Assembly (NCBI GenBank): GCA_036501625.1
Contig: DASXZY010000023.1
Coordinates: 1-64,000, forward strand
Direction of reading: 5' to 3'
DNA from: Palsa-1400 sp036501625
GTDB taxonomy: Bacteria; Verrucomicrobiota; Verrucomicrobiia; Limisphaerales; Palsa-1400
Length of the DNA stretch: 64,000 nt
The translations under genes and the position numbers were made by a program. Of this stretch, positions 17,601-24,255 are shown one piece after another. The notes below the pieces were generated by a model. It made no database searches. It was given only the letters and a program-made list of their open reading frames with translations, and was not told the origin of the DNA. The number at the start of each line of letters is the position of its first letter. Position 1 is the stretch's first letter.

Positions 17601-18339
17601 ATTGATCGCCAAGCCCCAAATGCTGCGCTTCGGGGAGAACGTTGATCGTGATAAATTGGGCGATGGCGCCGCCCGGTGTGTGCAGGGAATGAACTCCGCG
17701 AAAATGGGCGCCGTAGAGCGGGGCGGTGTCGTTGATTCTTTGGGAATACATGCTGCCAACAACTTTCCCATCCATGACCAGCGCCAACTGGCCTTCCGCG
17801 AACCGCTCGATTCTTTGGCGAAGCTCATCCGCGCTGGCCCTGAGCGGCTCGGCCCAGCACGCCTGTTCGAGGTCAAGCAAAGCGGGCAAATCCGCGAGGC
17901 GCGCCTGGCGAATGCGGTAGGGGCGGCTCTCGAACCAATTCAATGTCGCGTCCGGGTATTTGCGAAAGTATTGGGGCTTCGGAAAGAGGCCGGCTTGGGA
18001 CATCGCGAGCAGAAATTCATCGGCCGAAGGAAGGCCAGGTCCGTGGCCCTGCAAGACAACCAGCCCATGCCGGCGGACCGACGGAGGATACACGGCAGGC
18101 GGATCCGCCCACGGCCTCTCCAGGGAAGAATAAACACAGAGCGCGTCCTCGCTGCCATCGGCATCCTCCCCGATCGTGGCGCCGTCAATCATTCCTTCCA
18201 AAAAACGGCCCGCTTCGCCGCTCAAAGGAACAATGACACGGGGGCGCCGCCCGCCGGGGAAGCGGCTCAATCCGTGCGCAACCATATCGCACAGGCCGCC
18301 GCGCAAGACATGGCTTTGATCGGTTTTTGATTGGTTCAT
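11680..18339 (-). CDS. Type I polyketide synthase: GNAT-ACP-KS-AT-DH-KR-ACP
   Basis: Residue numbers count from an in-frame ATG at 18453; the preferred start is ATG 18339 (MNQSKTDQSH, residue 39 in that numbering). A GNAT-like domain (about 178-375) precedes an ACP (GLTSVDL, Ser423). Then come KS (DTACSSS, Cys667; HGTGT, His802; GHTEAAAG, His842), AT (GHSVGE, Ser1102; HAFH at 1202-1205, the malonyl-CoA signature), DH (His1404; second motif HPVLLDASFQ, Asp1577), KR (GGLGAMG at 1896; Tyr2037 in GPYAAAN; VIDE near 1979-1982, which fits a B-type ketoreductase) and a final ACP (GVDSLMAL, Ser2201). GNAT-ACP is the layout of curacin/pederin-type loading modules. One extension with malonyl-CoA and ketoreduction/dehydration is predicted before transfer to the NRPS. 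The DH motif has Asp where HxxxGxxxxP has Gly. No phosphopantetheinyl transferase gene is seen nearby. Confidence 0.94.
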   Translation of the reverse strand: MNQSKTDQSHVLRGGLCDMVAHGLSRFPGGRRPRVIVPLSGEAGRFLEGMIDGATIGEDADGSEDALCVYSSLERPWADPPAVYPPSVRRHGLVVLQGHGPGLPSADEFLLAMSQAGLFPKPQYFRKYPDATLNWFESRPYRIRQARLADLPALLDLEQACWAEPLRASADELRQRIERFAEGQLALVMDGKVVGSMYSQRINDTAPLYGAHFRGVHSLHTPGGAIAQFITINVLPEAQHLGLGDQLLEFMLQYSALRRGIKRAVAVSLCKDYVLHPSLSIEEYLHRRDGAGLILDPILRFHESHGARVEGPVPGYRPEDIGNKGHGILVSYDLHNRTRQSNSPAETAIIDPEPIVQECVLAVLGEARQAAFAWKMSLMDMGLTSVDLLDLRRMLSRRTGLELDSTLFFQYGSPEALAGYLRGAPQPAAADASPLEEPVMSQAPQKAEPPKDLSPDPAAIVGMACRFPGGVTNPEQYWSLLRGGKDAIVEVPKDRWDARQYFDGGKRQRGKIGNKFGGFLDNVDQFDSELFRVSPREAKSMDPQQRILLEETWTALERAGIAPDSLAGTQTGVFIGVFTHDYELLQIKSGAETDFDAYFGTGNSASVAAGRLAYFFGLQGPAVTLDTACSSSLVALHLACQSLRNGESELAIVGGVNLLLTPELSIGFSQARMMAPDGRCKTFDASADGYVRSEGCAVVILKRLSQAQADGDNILAVVRGTAVNQDGASNGLTAPNALAQTAVIKKALAAARVSASEVSYVETHGTGTALGDPVEVKGLEAAYAEGRDPSHPLVIGSVKTQIGHTEAAAGLAGLMKVVLSFQNKFIPPHLHFKKPNPLLALDAIPAIVPKDGMEWPRHPRLAGVSSFGFSGTNAHVILSEAPPRSQPPAAPGRKHYLLTLSARREQALQQLARECMGYSGEPLADVCRASQLGRAHFEHRMAIVAESWDELRERLEAFAPQNPASARKPKIAFLFTGQGSQYAGMGRTLFQTEPVFRAALVQCAELLRGHLSKPLLDVLYPKGLAISPIDETAFTQPCLFALEYALAQLWMSWGIQPSAVLGHSVGEYTAACMAGVFSLEDGLKLIAARGRLMQALPRDGSMAAVLALESVVAPAVAPFAATVSIATYNGPSNLVISGKSADVRSIVASLETAGVKSIPLNVSHAFHSPLMRPMLAEFEKVAHSVRYSAPRIEMVSNVSAAVAGPEVSTPDYWVGHVLEPVRFAGGMEALRRAGCDVFLEAGPKPTLLDMGRRCLPEHAATWLASLRPGQPEGRQMLESLGALYVCGASVDWKAFNQESAGRKAPLPTSPFERKRFWIDLPKRNRSARSSAAPGNRLLGRRQPLAIKEMVFESWLSPENPALLNDHRVFDHSVLPAAYYIGMAFATGKAALKSGDLLLTDMAIGQAMVLAEQGTLAHAILTPNHSGGFDFQVNSRAASDDTDEDAPWLLHASAKISAEAPAALPPTTDLARMRAEFGQELSVESAYRQFKEVRGIEYGPCFQGIEHLWERPGETFGRVRLPALIESEAREFLLHPVLLDASFQVFMLCFPEAAKQDVYLPIGLEKLRVWQQTGQSAWCHAKLRPIENGDREILAGELRVFDDNGSLIFEVTGFSFKRAPREAVLRGLQADWKDCLYEIGWTPKPRAAAETTSDAGRWLIMTDDPKLGRHLAARLKEQDRQPVVVVPGGGYERLPGSEIQLDPAQPAHFDRLLAETGLPWRGVVQLWCSEALGCAGILHSAQAFLRAKTGESPRMFIVTRGAQSTGGEPAEAPLHPATLWGLGRVLSREHPEFGCVRIDLDPGVPADEINALSKELLAPDGEEEIAWRGGTRHVSRLKRHPRGTGAISFDPQSTYLVTGGLGAMGLKLAGWMIEKGAKNLVLAARGEPSVEAQKALQQFKEAGANILTARADAAKQEDMAALLARVDQSMPPLRGIIHAAGVIDEAPLREQTWERCLRVMAPKVDGAWNLHLLTQGRPLDFFVMFSSISSVLGSARLGPYAAANAFMDALAHRRRAAGLPALSVNWGPWAEAGMAARMDEQDKLGMATIGIGQIAIAQGLQAMGELAANGAAQVMFCPVNWNKYLAQFAGGRQPSFFSELAPAMKPPQPPAARQDILEQIRQASNGDRLPALASYLQKLVAGVLRLSPDRVAPSAHFNRMGVDSLMALELRSQIGKDLSVDVPMVKILQNASADSLAALIDTEFSKTAPRRNQEIVSGEL

Positions 18340-18481
18340 CTCTTGATCAACAAGTGCATCATGCTGTTCGGTTTCCCTCCCTCTCGCACCGAAACGAGAA
18401 GCGCGCGCAATTGAAGACCGAGCGAGCATATCACAACCGCCCGCGGGAAGCAAACTCGTGAATTTACGGCGGGCAAATGCT

Positions 18482-18502
18482 GTTTGACGGCGCCCGTCAA
18501 AC
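18482..18502. promoter_or_regulatory. Inverted repeat between the PKS and methyltransferase genes
   Basis: GTTTGACGG (18482-18490) and CCGTCAAAC (18494-18502) form a 9-base perfect inverted repeat with a 3-base spacer. It sits in the divergent region between the PKS start (18339, minus) and the methyltransferase start (18531, plus), 28 bases before the latter. It could be an operator or a leader hairpin. No regulator gene is next to it. Confidence 0.4.
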
Positions 18503-18530
18503 GAGCCAACATGGCAATGGAAAAAAAGAC

Positions 18531-19595
18531 ATGAGACCCGAACAATGGCAGACGTTTAAGAAAGCCGCCCGGCTGGAAAAGCTGGACCAGGTGCCGATGG
18601 CGTTGATTGTTGATAGCCCGTGGATTCCCGGCTACCTGGGGCTTAACCACATGGATTATTTCCTGGACCCGGAACTGTGGTTTCGCTCCAACCTGAAAAT
18701 TCATCAGGAGTTTCCAGAAGTCATTTTTGTGCCCTCTTGGTGGATGGAATACGGCATGGCGGCCGAGCCGTCGGTTCTCGGTTCCAAAATCAAATTCTGG
18801 CAGGATAACACGCCCAGCGAATATCATACCCTCTACCATATTGAGGACATCGAGAAGTTCCCCGAATACGAAGTGGAGGCGGACGCCTTCATGGGGATGA
18901 CGCTCCATCGAATCCGCATGCACCGCCAGCGCATTTTGGACACGGGCGAGATTCTGCCGCTGGTCACCTCGCGCGGACCGATGTGCACTGCCGGATTTGT
19001 CCGCGGAACGACCGAATTCATGATTGACCTCGTGGAGAAGGGGGAATGGGCGCACAAACTTTTGGACCTTTGCACCCGGTTGATTATTGACTGGCTCAAA
19101 GCCCAGCAGAAGGCCATGGGCAGCACAGTCGAAGGCATTTTCCTCCTGGACGACATCGTCGGCTTTGTCAACGAAGAGCATTACCAGGAATTCGCGCATC
19201 CTTATTTGAAACGGATTTGCGACGCGTTCCCCAAGGATTGGGTTAAAATTTACCATAATGACGCTGACGTGGCCGCCTGCCTCGATCATTTGCCGGACTG
19301 CGGTTTTAACGTTTTGAATTGGGGCAAACAAACGGACATCGCCGAAGTCAAAGCCCGCGTCGGCGACCGGATGTGTTTGATGGGCAATGTCAACCCGCTG
19401 GAGGTCGGCGTTCGCGGCACGCCTGAGGAAGTGCGTGAAGCGACGCTGGACGTTTTGGAAAAGAGCGGCGGGGAGGGAATCATTCTGTCCGTCGGCGGCG
19501 GCACCAGCCCAGGGATGTCGAAGCAAAACATTGAAGCCATGCTCGCCGCGCTGGCGGAGTTTAACGGGAAGCGGTGCGCGCTGCCCGGAGCCTGA
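18531..19595 (+). CDS. URO-D family corrinoid methyltransferase
   Basis: The roughly 354-residue TIM-barrel protein resembles the uroporphyrinogen decarboxylase/MtaA-MtbA superfamily: an N-terminal DQVPMALIVDSPWIPGYLG, then LLDDIVGFVNEEHYQEF, IYHNDADVAACL, VLNWGKQTDI, LMGNVNPLEV and a GGGTSPGM loop. The next gene encodes a corrinoid protein, so the likely role is methyl transfer to or from that protein rather than haem synthesis. The His-x-Cys...Cys zinc ligands of MtaA/MtbA are not evident: the His is followed by Asn-Asp, and the late GGC position reads GGG. ATG 18531 is chosen over an upstream in-frame start at 18477 because the upstream one falls inside the inverted repeat region and adds residues not typical of the family. 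The substrate is unknown. Confidence 0.8.
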   Translation: MRPEQWQTFKKAARLEKLDQVPMALIVDSPWIPGYLGLNHMDYFLDPELWFRSNLKIHQEFPEVIFVPSWWMEYGMAAEPSVLGSKIKFWQDNTPSEYHTLYHIEDIEKFPEYEVEADAFMGMTLHRIRMHRQRILDTGEILPLVTSRGPMCTAGFVRGTTEFMIDLVEKGEWAHKLLDLCTRLIIDWLKAQQKAMGSTVEGIFLLDDIVGFVNEEHYQEFAHPYLKRICDAFPKDWVKIYHNDADVAACLDHLPDCGFNVLNWGKQTDIAEVKARVGDRMCLMGNVNPLEVGVRGTPEEVREATLDVLEKSGGEGIILSVGGGTSPGMSKQNIEAMLAALAEFNGKRCALPGA

Positions 19596-19601
19596 AAAAT
19601 T

Positions 19602-20243
19602 ATGCCTGATTACGCGTTGATGAACCAGTGCCTCTACGAAGGCAAAGCCAAGGAGGTCGAGCAGATGACCCAAGCCGCGCTGGCCGATAACCGGCCGGTC
19701 AAAGAAATTCTGACCGACGGATTGATCGCGGGCATGAGCGTGGTGGGGGAAGATTTCAAGCACAATGTTCTTTACGTGCCGGAGGTGCTCATCGCCGCCC
19801 GCGCCATGAAAGCCGGCATGGCCGTCCTCAAACCGCTCCTGACCGCGCGCGACTCCGGCGTCGAGCCCGCCGGCATCCTGGTCATGGGCACGGTGCGCGG
19901 GGATTTGCATGACATCGGCAAGAACCTGGTCTGCATGATGGCCGAAGGCGCGGGCTTCGCGGTGCATGACATCGGCGTGGATCAAAGCATCGAAAAATTT
20001 CTGGCCGCCGCCGAGCAATGCAAGCCGCACATCATCGGCATGAGCGCCCTGCTCACGACGACCATGACTTACATGAAGGTCGTCATCGACGGCTTTGAAC
20101 AGCGCGGCCTGGGCCACATTAAAATGGCCATTGGCGGCGCGCCGATCAGCCAGATGTACGCCGACGAAATCGGGGCCGACGGCTATGGGGCGGACGCCTC
20201 CAGCGCGGTCGATTTATTTCTGCGTTTGACAGGAGCACAGTAG
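19602..20243 (+). CDS. Corrinoid (B12-binding) methyl carrier protein
   Basis: The 213-residue protein has an N-terminal helical cap (about 1-85) and a Rossmann-like cobalamin-binding domain with GTVRGDLHDIGKNL (about 97-110), in which DxHxxG supplies the cobalt-coordinating His (about H103). Later motifs are GMSALLTTTM and KMAIGGAPIS...ADGYGADAS. It matches the MtaC/MttC-type corrinoid protein family that shuttles methyl groups between two methyltransferases. It begins 6 bases after the URO-D-like gene and is followed 9 bases later by a small conserved gene, so the three form one operon. Its reactivation would be done by the RACo-type protein encoded at 22100-23749. Confidence 0.92.
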   Translation: MPDYALMNQCLYEGKAKEVEQMTQAALADNRPVKEILTDGLIAGMSVVGEDFKHNVLYVPEVLIAARAMKAGMAVLKPLLTARDSGVEPAGILVMGTVRGDLHDIGKNLVCMMAEGAGFAVHDIGVDQSIEKFLAAAEQCKPHIIGMSALLTTTMTYMKVVIDGFEQRGLGHIKMAIGGAPISQMYADEIGADGYGADASSAVDLFLRLTGAQ

Positions 20244-20252
20244 GAGCGGCGC

Positions 20253-20507
20253 ATGGCTTTGTACCAAATACTTTACTGGCAGGACATCCCCTCGCAGGTC
20301 AAAGCGTGGGATGATTTCGATGAGGTCAAACTGGAAATGCCGCAGCGATTCACGGCGCGCGCGGATGAATCGGCCCAGCGGCAAGGCCTGACTCAGGCGG
20401 ACGCCTACCTGGCGCAATGGAAATGGAGCGACGAACAGGAGCGCCCAGGCGAAGCCGCCCAAGTGGCCGAGGCCGTCCGCCGGGAATTGGAAGCGAAGTT
20501 CCCGTAA
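20253..20507 (+). CDS. Small PF13769-like ('virulence factor') protein of corrinoid operons
   Basis: This is an 84-residue soluble protein, MALYQILYWQDIPSQVKAWD...PQRFTARADESAQRQG...YLAQWKWSDEQERPG. The pattern (YQI.YW..IP.QV.A.D; A.D..A...G....YL..W.W) is that of the short 'virulence factor' family that recurs beside corrinoid methyltransferase genes in alphaproteobacteria and other bacteria. The biochemical role is not known; the family name should not be read as a link to virulence. It lies 9 bases after the corrinoid protein gene and converges with the gene at 20523. Confidence 0.65.
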   Translation: MALYQILYWQDIPSQVKAWDDFDEVKLEMPQRFTARADESAQRQGLTQADAYLAQWKWSDEQERPGEAAQVAEAVRRELEAKFP

Positions 20508-20522
20508 CGGCCCACGCGCCGG

Positions 20523-20846
20523 TTATTCCACGAAGATTTCCGCGTCCGTGATTTGCATGTTGACGCCGGCGGCTTTGGCGGCTTCGGCCAGCGCGGCGGA
20601 GAGCATGACGACAGGATCGCGGCTGACCTTGATCCGGCGCATGAGGCCCTCGCCTTTTTTGGTTCCGACGACCAGCATGATTTTAAGCCCCTTGCGTTTG
20701 CAGCCGACGCGCGTGCCGTCGGGCAGCTTGGTGTTCATCGGTTTGATGAAAGCGTCGATGTAATGCACGCCCACGCCGGATTTGTCGGCGAAGGCGGGCG
20801 GAAGTTTCTCTTTCGCGGCGGCGTTGATGTCACAGAGTTTCGTCAT
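20523..20846 (-). CDS. Small conserved-looking protein of the corrinoid cluster, function unknown
   Basis: This is a 107-residue soluble protein of mixed alpha/beta character: VGVHYIDAFIKPMNTKLPDG, then KGLKIMLVVGTKKGEGLMRRI and a C-terminal helix plus strand, AALAEAAKAAGVNMQITDAEIFVE. There are no membrane segments or signal peptide. It overlaps the end of the MetH-activation-like gene by 17 bases, so it is translated with that gene. I do not recognise a family. Its position suggests a role in corrinoid methyl transfer or reactivation. Confidence 0.6.
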   Translation of the reverse strand: MTKLCDINAAAKEKLPPAFADKSGVGVHYIDAFIKPMNTKLPDGTRVGCKRKGLKIMLVVGTKKGEGLMRRIKVSRDPVVMLSAALAEAAKAAGVNMQITDAEIFVE

Positions 20847-22107
20847 AAATACTATTGGTTGCCTCCTTCTCTCGCCGCGTCAATGCGTAATGCAGCACTT
20901 CAAGCACCATGCCCCACTTGTGCAAGCGGCGCGCGGAGTCGCAATAACAGCCGGAGGGGCTGCAGGCGCGCTCCCACGCCAGCACGTCGTTAAGAGGCCG
21001 GCCGAGGAGCGGCTTTTCTTCGGCGATGGCACGCATGAGGCCGGCGGGATTGGCCAGGTACTCGCACTGGCTGGTATGGCCGGTGTCTCCGGGCGCGGGC
21101 ACGCACGCGGCTTCGATAATGCGGCAGCCTTGCTCCGGCGCGGTGAGCTTGATGTGGTAATCGAACTCAAGCGGGCGGCCGAGATTGGAACAGGTCGTGC
21201 CCTCGTAACGGAACCGCGCCTCGATTGCACCGTCATGCAGAATTTTCAACTGGAGCCGTTCCTCAGACCACTTGCGCAGCGCGCGCGCGTTGACGGAATA
21301 ATGGGCGTCGTGGTTTAGGCCCGAAGCCGGAGGGGCTTTCGGCCCGGCGGATTGGAGCTGGCGCACGTCTTCAATTTGCGGGAGGAAATGGACATAGGGT
21401 TTGCGCCGGTAAGGGCAGCCCGGCAGCGCGCAATTTTCGCACGGCACCAGGTTTTGGTATTGACGCACTCTGTCGAGGTGCCGTGTCAAACCGAAAACGG
21501 CCAGGAGCGATTTTTTGGGGCGCAACATGCCGGTTTCCATGACCTCGAGGCTGCCGGCAGAGGCAGAATCGCCGCGGCGCCGCAGCACGTTCCATAACGG
21601 AAGTTGCTCCGCGACGTCCCAGCCCGAATAGCCGGGGCTGTAATGGGGAAGGACGGCCTCGCCTCGGAGGTCGGCCCAGGCGCACAGGCGGCCGCCGGCG
21701 GCGGTGATCAAATGTTCCACCACGGCCGAGCCGTACATCTCCAGGAAAAAGTATTCGTCCGGCTTGCCTTCCTCCCACAATTGGCGCGTCTTTTCCTCGC
21801 ACTCCGGCCCGGCGCTGACGGCGGCCAACACAGCCGTGTGCGCGCCAGCGGCTGCGAACTGATTGTGCAAATGCTTGGAAGAAAAAACGGAGCCTTCGAG
21901 GATGAGGCGCTCCCCTTGCAATTCCAGGCTCCCGCATTGCCGCGCGTAAACCCAGGGCCGCCCGTTTTGGGCGTACCATTGGCGGCACCAGCCGGCCAGT
22001 TCGCGGGCGCGGCCTTCGAGGACGTGATGGGGTGGATACCCCAGGAGGCGCGCGTATTCCGGCTCCCGCACATTGCTCTCCGGCTGCCTGTCAATCAATT
22101 CAAGCAT
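20830..22107 (-). CDS. MetH activation-domain-like protein of the corrinoid system
   Basis: The sequence contains ADLRGEAVLPHYSPGYSGWDVAEQLPLWNVL and GSLEVMETGMLRPKKSLLAVFGL. These resemble the AdoMet-binding activation domain of B12-dependent methionine synthase (RYSPGY and the ES.MM.P.KSVSA-like stretch). A Cys cluster (PCENCALPGCPYRR) follows, and the C-terminal part has CSPSGCYCDSARRLHKWG. ATG 22107 (MLELIDRQPES) is chosen because it overlaps the stop of the upstream reactivase gene by 8 bases (ATGCTTGA); a longer frame reaches back to 22164. In anaerobes, similar proteins sit with RACo and corrinoid methyltransferases. A role in reductive methylation or AdoMet-dependent reactivation is inferred. 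The Cys motifs could bind a metal. Confidence 0.65.
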   Translation of the reverse strand: MLELIDRQPESNVREPEYARLLGYPPHHVLEGRARELAGWCRQWYAQNGRPWVYARQCGSLELQGERLILEGSVFSSKHLHNQFAAAGAHTAVLAAVSAGPECEEKTRQLWEEGKPDEYFFLEMYGSAVVEHLITAAGGRLCAWADLRGEAVLPHYSPGYSGWDVAEQLPLWNVLRRRGDSASAGSLEVMETGMLRPKKSLLAVFGLTRHLDRVRQYQNLVPCENCALPGCPYRRKPYVHFLPQIEDVRQLQSAGPKAPPASGLNHDAHYSVNARALRKWSEERLQLKILHDGAIEARFRYEGTTCSNLGRPLEFDYHIKLTAPEQGCRIIEAACVPAPGDTGHTSQCEYLANPAGLMRAIAEEKPLLGRPLNDVLAWERACSPSGCYCDSARRLHKWGMVLEVLHYALTRREKEATNSIYDETL

Positions 22108-23749
22108 GCTGGGCGGGCAGGTCTTGCACCGGATTAAACTGGCAGCCTTCGACGAAGAAGTCAAAAAAATCCGGGTGCGTTTCCAGGCGGCAATGCGTTA
22201 CATGCTTGACAAGATTTTCCAATTCCTCGCGCCGTGCTCGCGAAAGCAAAGCCGCGCACGCGCCCTCAATGGAAGCGTTTCCGATTTGCGTTATCTTATT
22301 GCTGTCAATATTAGGGATCAACCCGATTCGCTTGGCCGATTCCACGTTGAGATGCCGCCCGAAGCCTCCGGCCAGATAGAAGACATCGACTTGCTCGAAG
22401 GAAATTCCGTAGTTCTGGAAAATGACGTGCAGGCCGGCCACGTTCGCGCCTTTGGCCTGCGCCAGTTCGTTGATATCGCTCTCGGCGAAAGTGATCGGCT
22501 CCTCGCTATCGACATCCAGCGTGACGCGCGGGCCGACGTCCTCCAAGCGGCCGAGCGAATTCATGCGGCCGGTGCGGAGCAATTCGCTCATCAAATCGAC
22601 CAGGCCCGAACCGCACACGCCTTCGGCCCGGCCGCCGCCGATGACTTGCGCGCGCATCGAGCCGTCATCGGCAATTTCGATTTTCTCAATCGCTCCTGGC
22701 AAGCCCGGCATGCCGCAGGAGATTTTTCCGCCTTCAAAAGCCGGGCCGGCCGGGCAGGAGGCGGCCAGAATTTTGCCGCGATGACCCAAAATCAATTCGG
22801 TGTTGGTGCCGATGTCCATGACCGCCACGACACGGTCTTCATGGGCCAAGTCCACGGCCAGCATGCAGGCGGCGGCATCGGCCCCGACGTGCCCGCTGAT
22901 GATCGGCAGGCCATGCACGCGGGCTTTGGGATGCAGCGGCAAGCCCAATCGCCCGGCCGGGGCGCTCAGGCTGGTCGTGGCGCGAAGTCCCTGGGCCATC
23001 TCCAGCTCGGTGATGGACCGGTACGGATTCTGCCCGATGGAATAAACGTCAAGACGAAAGAAAAGATCGCGCATGGTGGAATTGGCCGCCACGACCATCT
23101 CGTAAATGGAACGCGGGTCCGCGGGAAATTCCTCAATCGCGTGCGTGATGTAGCCGGCCAGCGTCCGTTGCAGGAGGCGGGTGCCGTCTTCGGTGTCATA
23201 TTGGATGCGCGCCATGATGTCCGAGCCGCCGAAACGCTGCGGGTTTTCAAAGGCGGCATCGGCCACGACTTCGCCGGTTTCCAGATTGAGCAGGCGCAGG
23301 ACGACGGTGGTCGTGCCCAAATCCATGGCCAGCCCGTGCAGAGGGCCGTTCGTGCGGTCGATTTCCACGCCATCCAAAAGGACGCGCTCACCGTCGCGAG
23401 TGACGGCGGGGTCCAAATTTAATGTTTGACGGCGACCCGGCCAGTGAAGGGCGTGGCGTTCGATGCGCATTTCGCCGCGGCGCATGGTGTGGCAGCGAAT
23501 CAGGCCGGAATCGGCGGCGACGCGGGCGCGGCAGGAGAGGCGAAAATTCTCGCGCAAATGAGTTTCTTCCGGCGATTTGGGCGTGAGCAATTCCATGCCG
23601 GCGGAAATTTCCATCAGGCATTCCTTGCACTTGCCTTGTTTGCGGCAGGAAGTGGGGACCTTGACGCCCAGCGCCTCGGCGCACTCAAAAAGGGAGGCCT
23701 CCGGCGGGGCCTCGCATTGGCGGCCATTCAAATGTAATTCGACGGCCAT
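22100..23749 (-). CDS. RACo-type reductive activator of corrinoid proteins (ferredoxin-ASKHA)
   Basis: The 549-residue protein has an N-terminal [2Fe-2S] ferredoxin domain with Cys35, Cys41, Cys44 and Cys73 (SCRKQGKCKEC ... LSCRA). The rest is an ASKHA-fold ATPase of the DUF4445/RACo type (AMDLGTTTVV, DIGTNTELILG, CSGS-like VCGSGLVDLMSELL, YLAGGFGRHLN). Such proteins use ATP and an electron from the iron-sulphur cluster to reduce inactive Co(II) corrinoid back to Co(I). The partner is most likely the corrinoid protein at 19602-20243, although the two operons converge. It is the first gene of a three-gene minus-strand operon with the MetH-activation-like gene and a small unknown gene. I see no cobalamin riboswitch upstream. 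Confidence 0.9.
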   Translation of the reverse strand: MAVELHLNGRQCEAPPEASLFECAEALGVKVPTSCRKQGKCKECLMEISAGMELLTPKSPEETHLRENFRLSCRARVAADSGLIRCHTMRRGEMRIERHALHWPGRRQTLNLDPAVTRDGERVLLDGVEIDRTNGPLHGLAMDLGTTTVVLRLLNLETGEVVADAAFENPQRFGGSDIMARIQYDTEDGTRLLQRTLAGYITHAIEEFPADPRSIYEMVVAANSTMRDLFFRLDVYSIGQNPYRSITELEMAQGLRATTSLSAPAGRLGLPLHPKARVHGLPIISGHVGADAAACMLAVDLAHEDRVVAVMDIGTNTELILGHRGKILAASCPAGPAFEGGKISCGMPGLPGAIEKIEIADDGSMRAQVIGGGRAEGVCGSGLVDLMSELLRTGRMNSLGRLEDVGPRVTLDVDSEEPITFAESDINELAQAKGANVAGLHVIFQNYGISFEQVDVFYLAGGFGRHLNVESAKRIGLIPNIDSNKITQIGNASIEGACAALLSRARREELENLVKHVTHCRLETHPDFFDFFVEGCQFNPVQDLPAQHA

Positions 23750-24201
23750 GTTCAGAATTCAAATTTCAAGTGCGACAGTATAATAGGATGCCACCGGCGG
23801 TTCAACCACGCCTTCGCCATGCTTTGGCGCCGCGATAACAAGGAGGTTTTCCTAAAAAACAGCGCAATCCACCGTAATTGACCGTGTTTCAGCGCCCCTT
23901 GGCACAGCTACCGCAACCTTTTTGGGGCGGGGGCATTAAATAGGGCTTTCGGCGCTCGCCCTTCCCGAGGGGAGGCGCGCTTTCGATTTTTTGAACAATA
24001 TTTCACGTTCATGTGGAAATTATGACAGAAACGCCAAAGACACGAAAACCTACCGTAGTGTTTTTGGCATGTTTTTTTTGGCAGTGCGGGCGCGGTGGAC
24101 ATTCCTAGCGGACAACGAGTTGTGAAACCCAAATCCATGAAAAAGCGAAAAATGGTTTGCGAAATGGTCATTTTTCTTCGCGAAAACTCCTGATTTTCTG
24201 C
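23750..24201. other. Non-coding stretch, nothing recognised
   Basis: About 450 bases between the RACo gene and the terminator of the DUF2723 pseudogene. It is AT-richer than its surroundings, with several A and T runs. Only short frames are present (for example 23908-24171, minus) and they show no family features. It must hold the RACo promoter, but no clear -35/-10 pair was picked out. No tRNA or riboswitch was recognised. Confidence 0.4.
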
Positions 24202-24226
24202 AAAAAATGCCTCTTTTTTGGAGGCA
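24202..24226 (-). terminator. Intrinsic terminator of the DUF2723 pseudogene
   Basis: Read on the minus strand, TGCCTC and GAGGCA form a 6-base stem (24208-24226) with a 7-base A-rich loop. Six T follow directly (AAAAAA at 24202-24207 on plus). The stem starts about 30 bases past the stop codon at 24256, the normal layout for a Rho-independent terminator. The same sequence has T only in the loop on the plus strand, so the direction is clear. Confidence 0.7.
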
Positions 24227-24255
24227 GAATTTGCAAACTATTGATGTTAAATCGG

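Noticed and set aside
18531..19595. Housekeeping uroporphyrinogen decarboxylase hemE
   Set aside because: Its place in an operon with a corrinoid protein, its divergent motifs and the absence of other haem genes favour the methyltransferase branch.
23750..23950. Cobalamin riboswitch before the RACo gene
   Set aside because: No B12-box or conserved core could be recognised.
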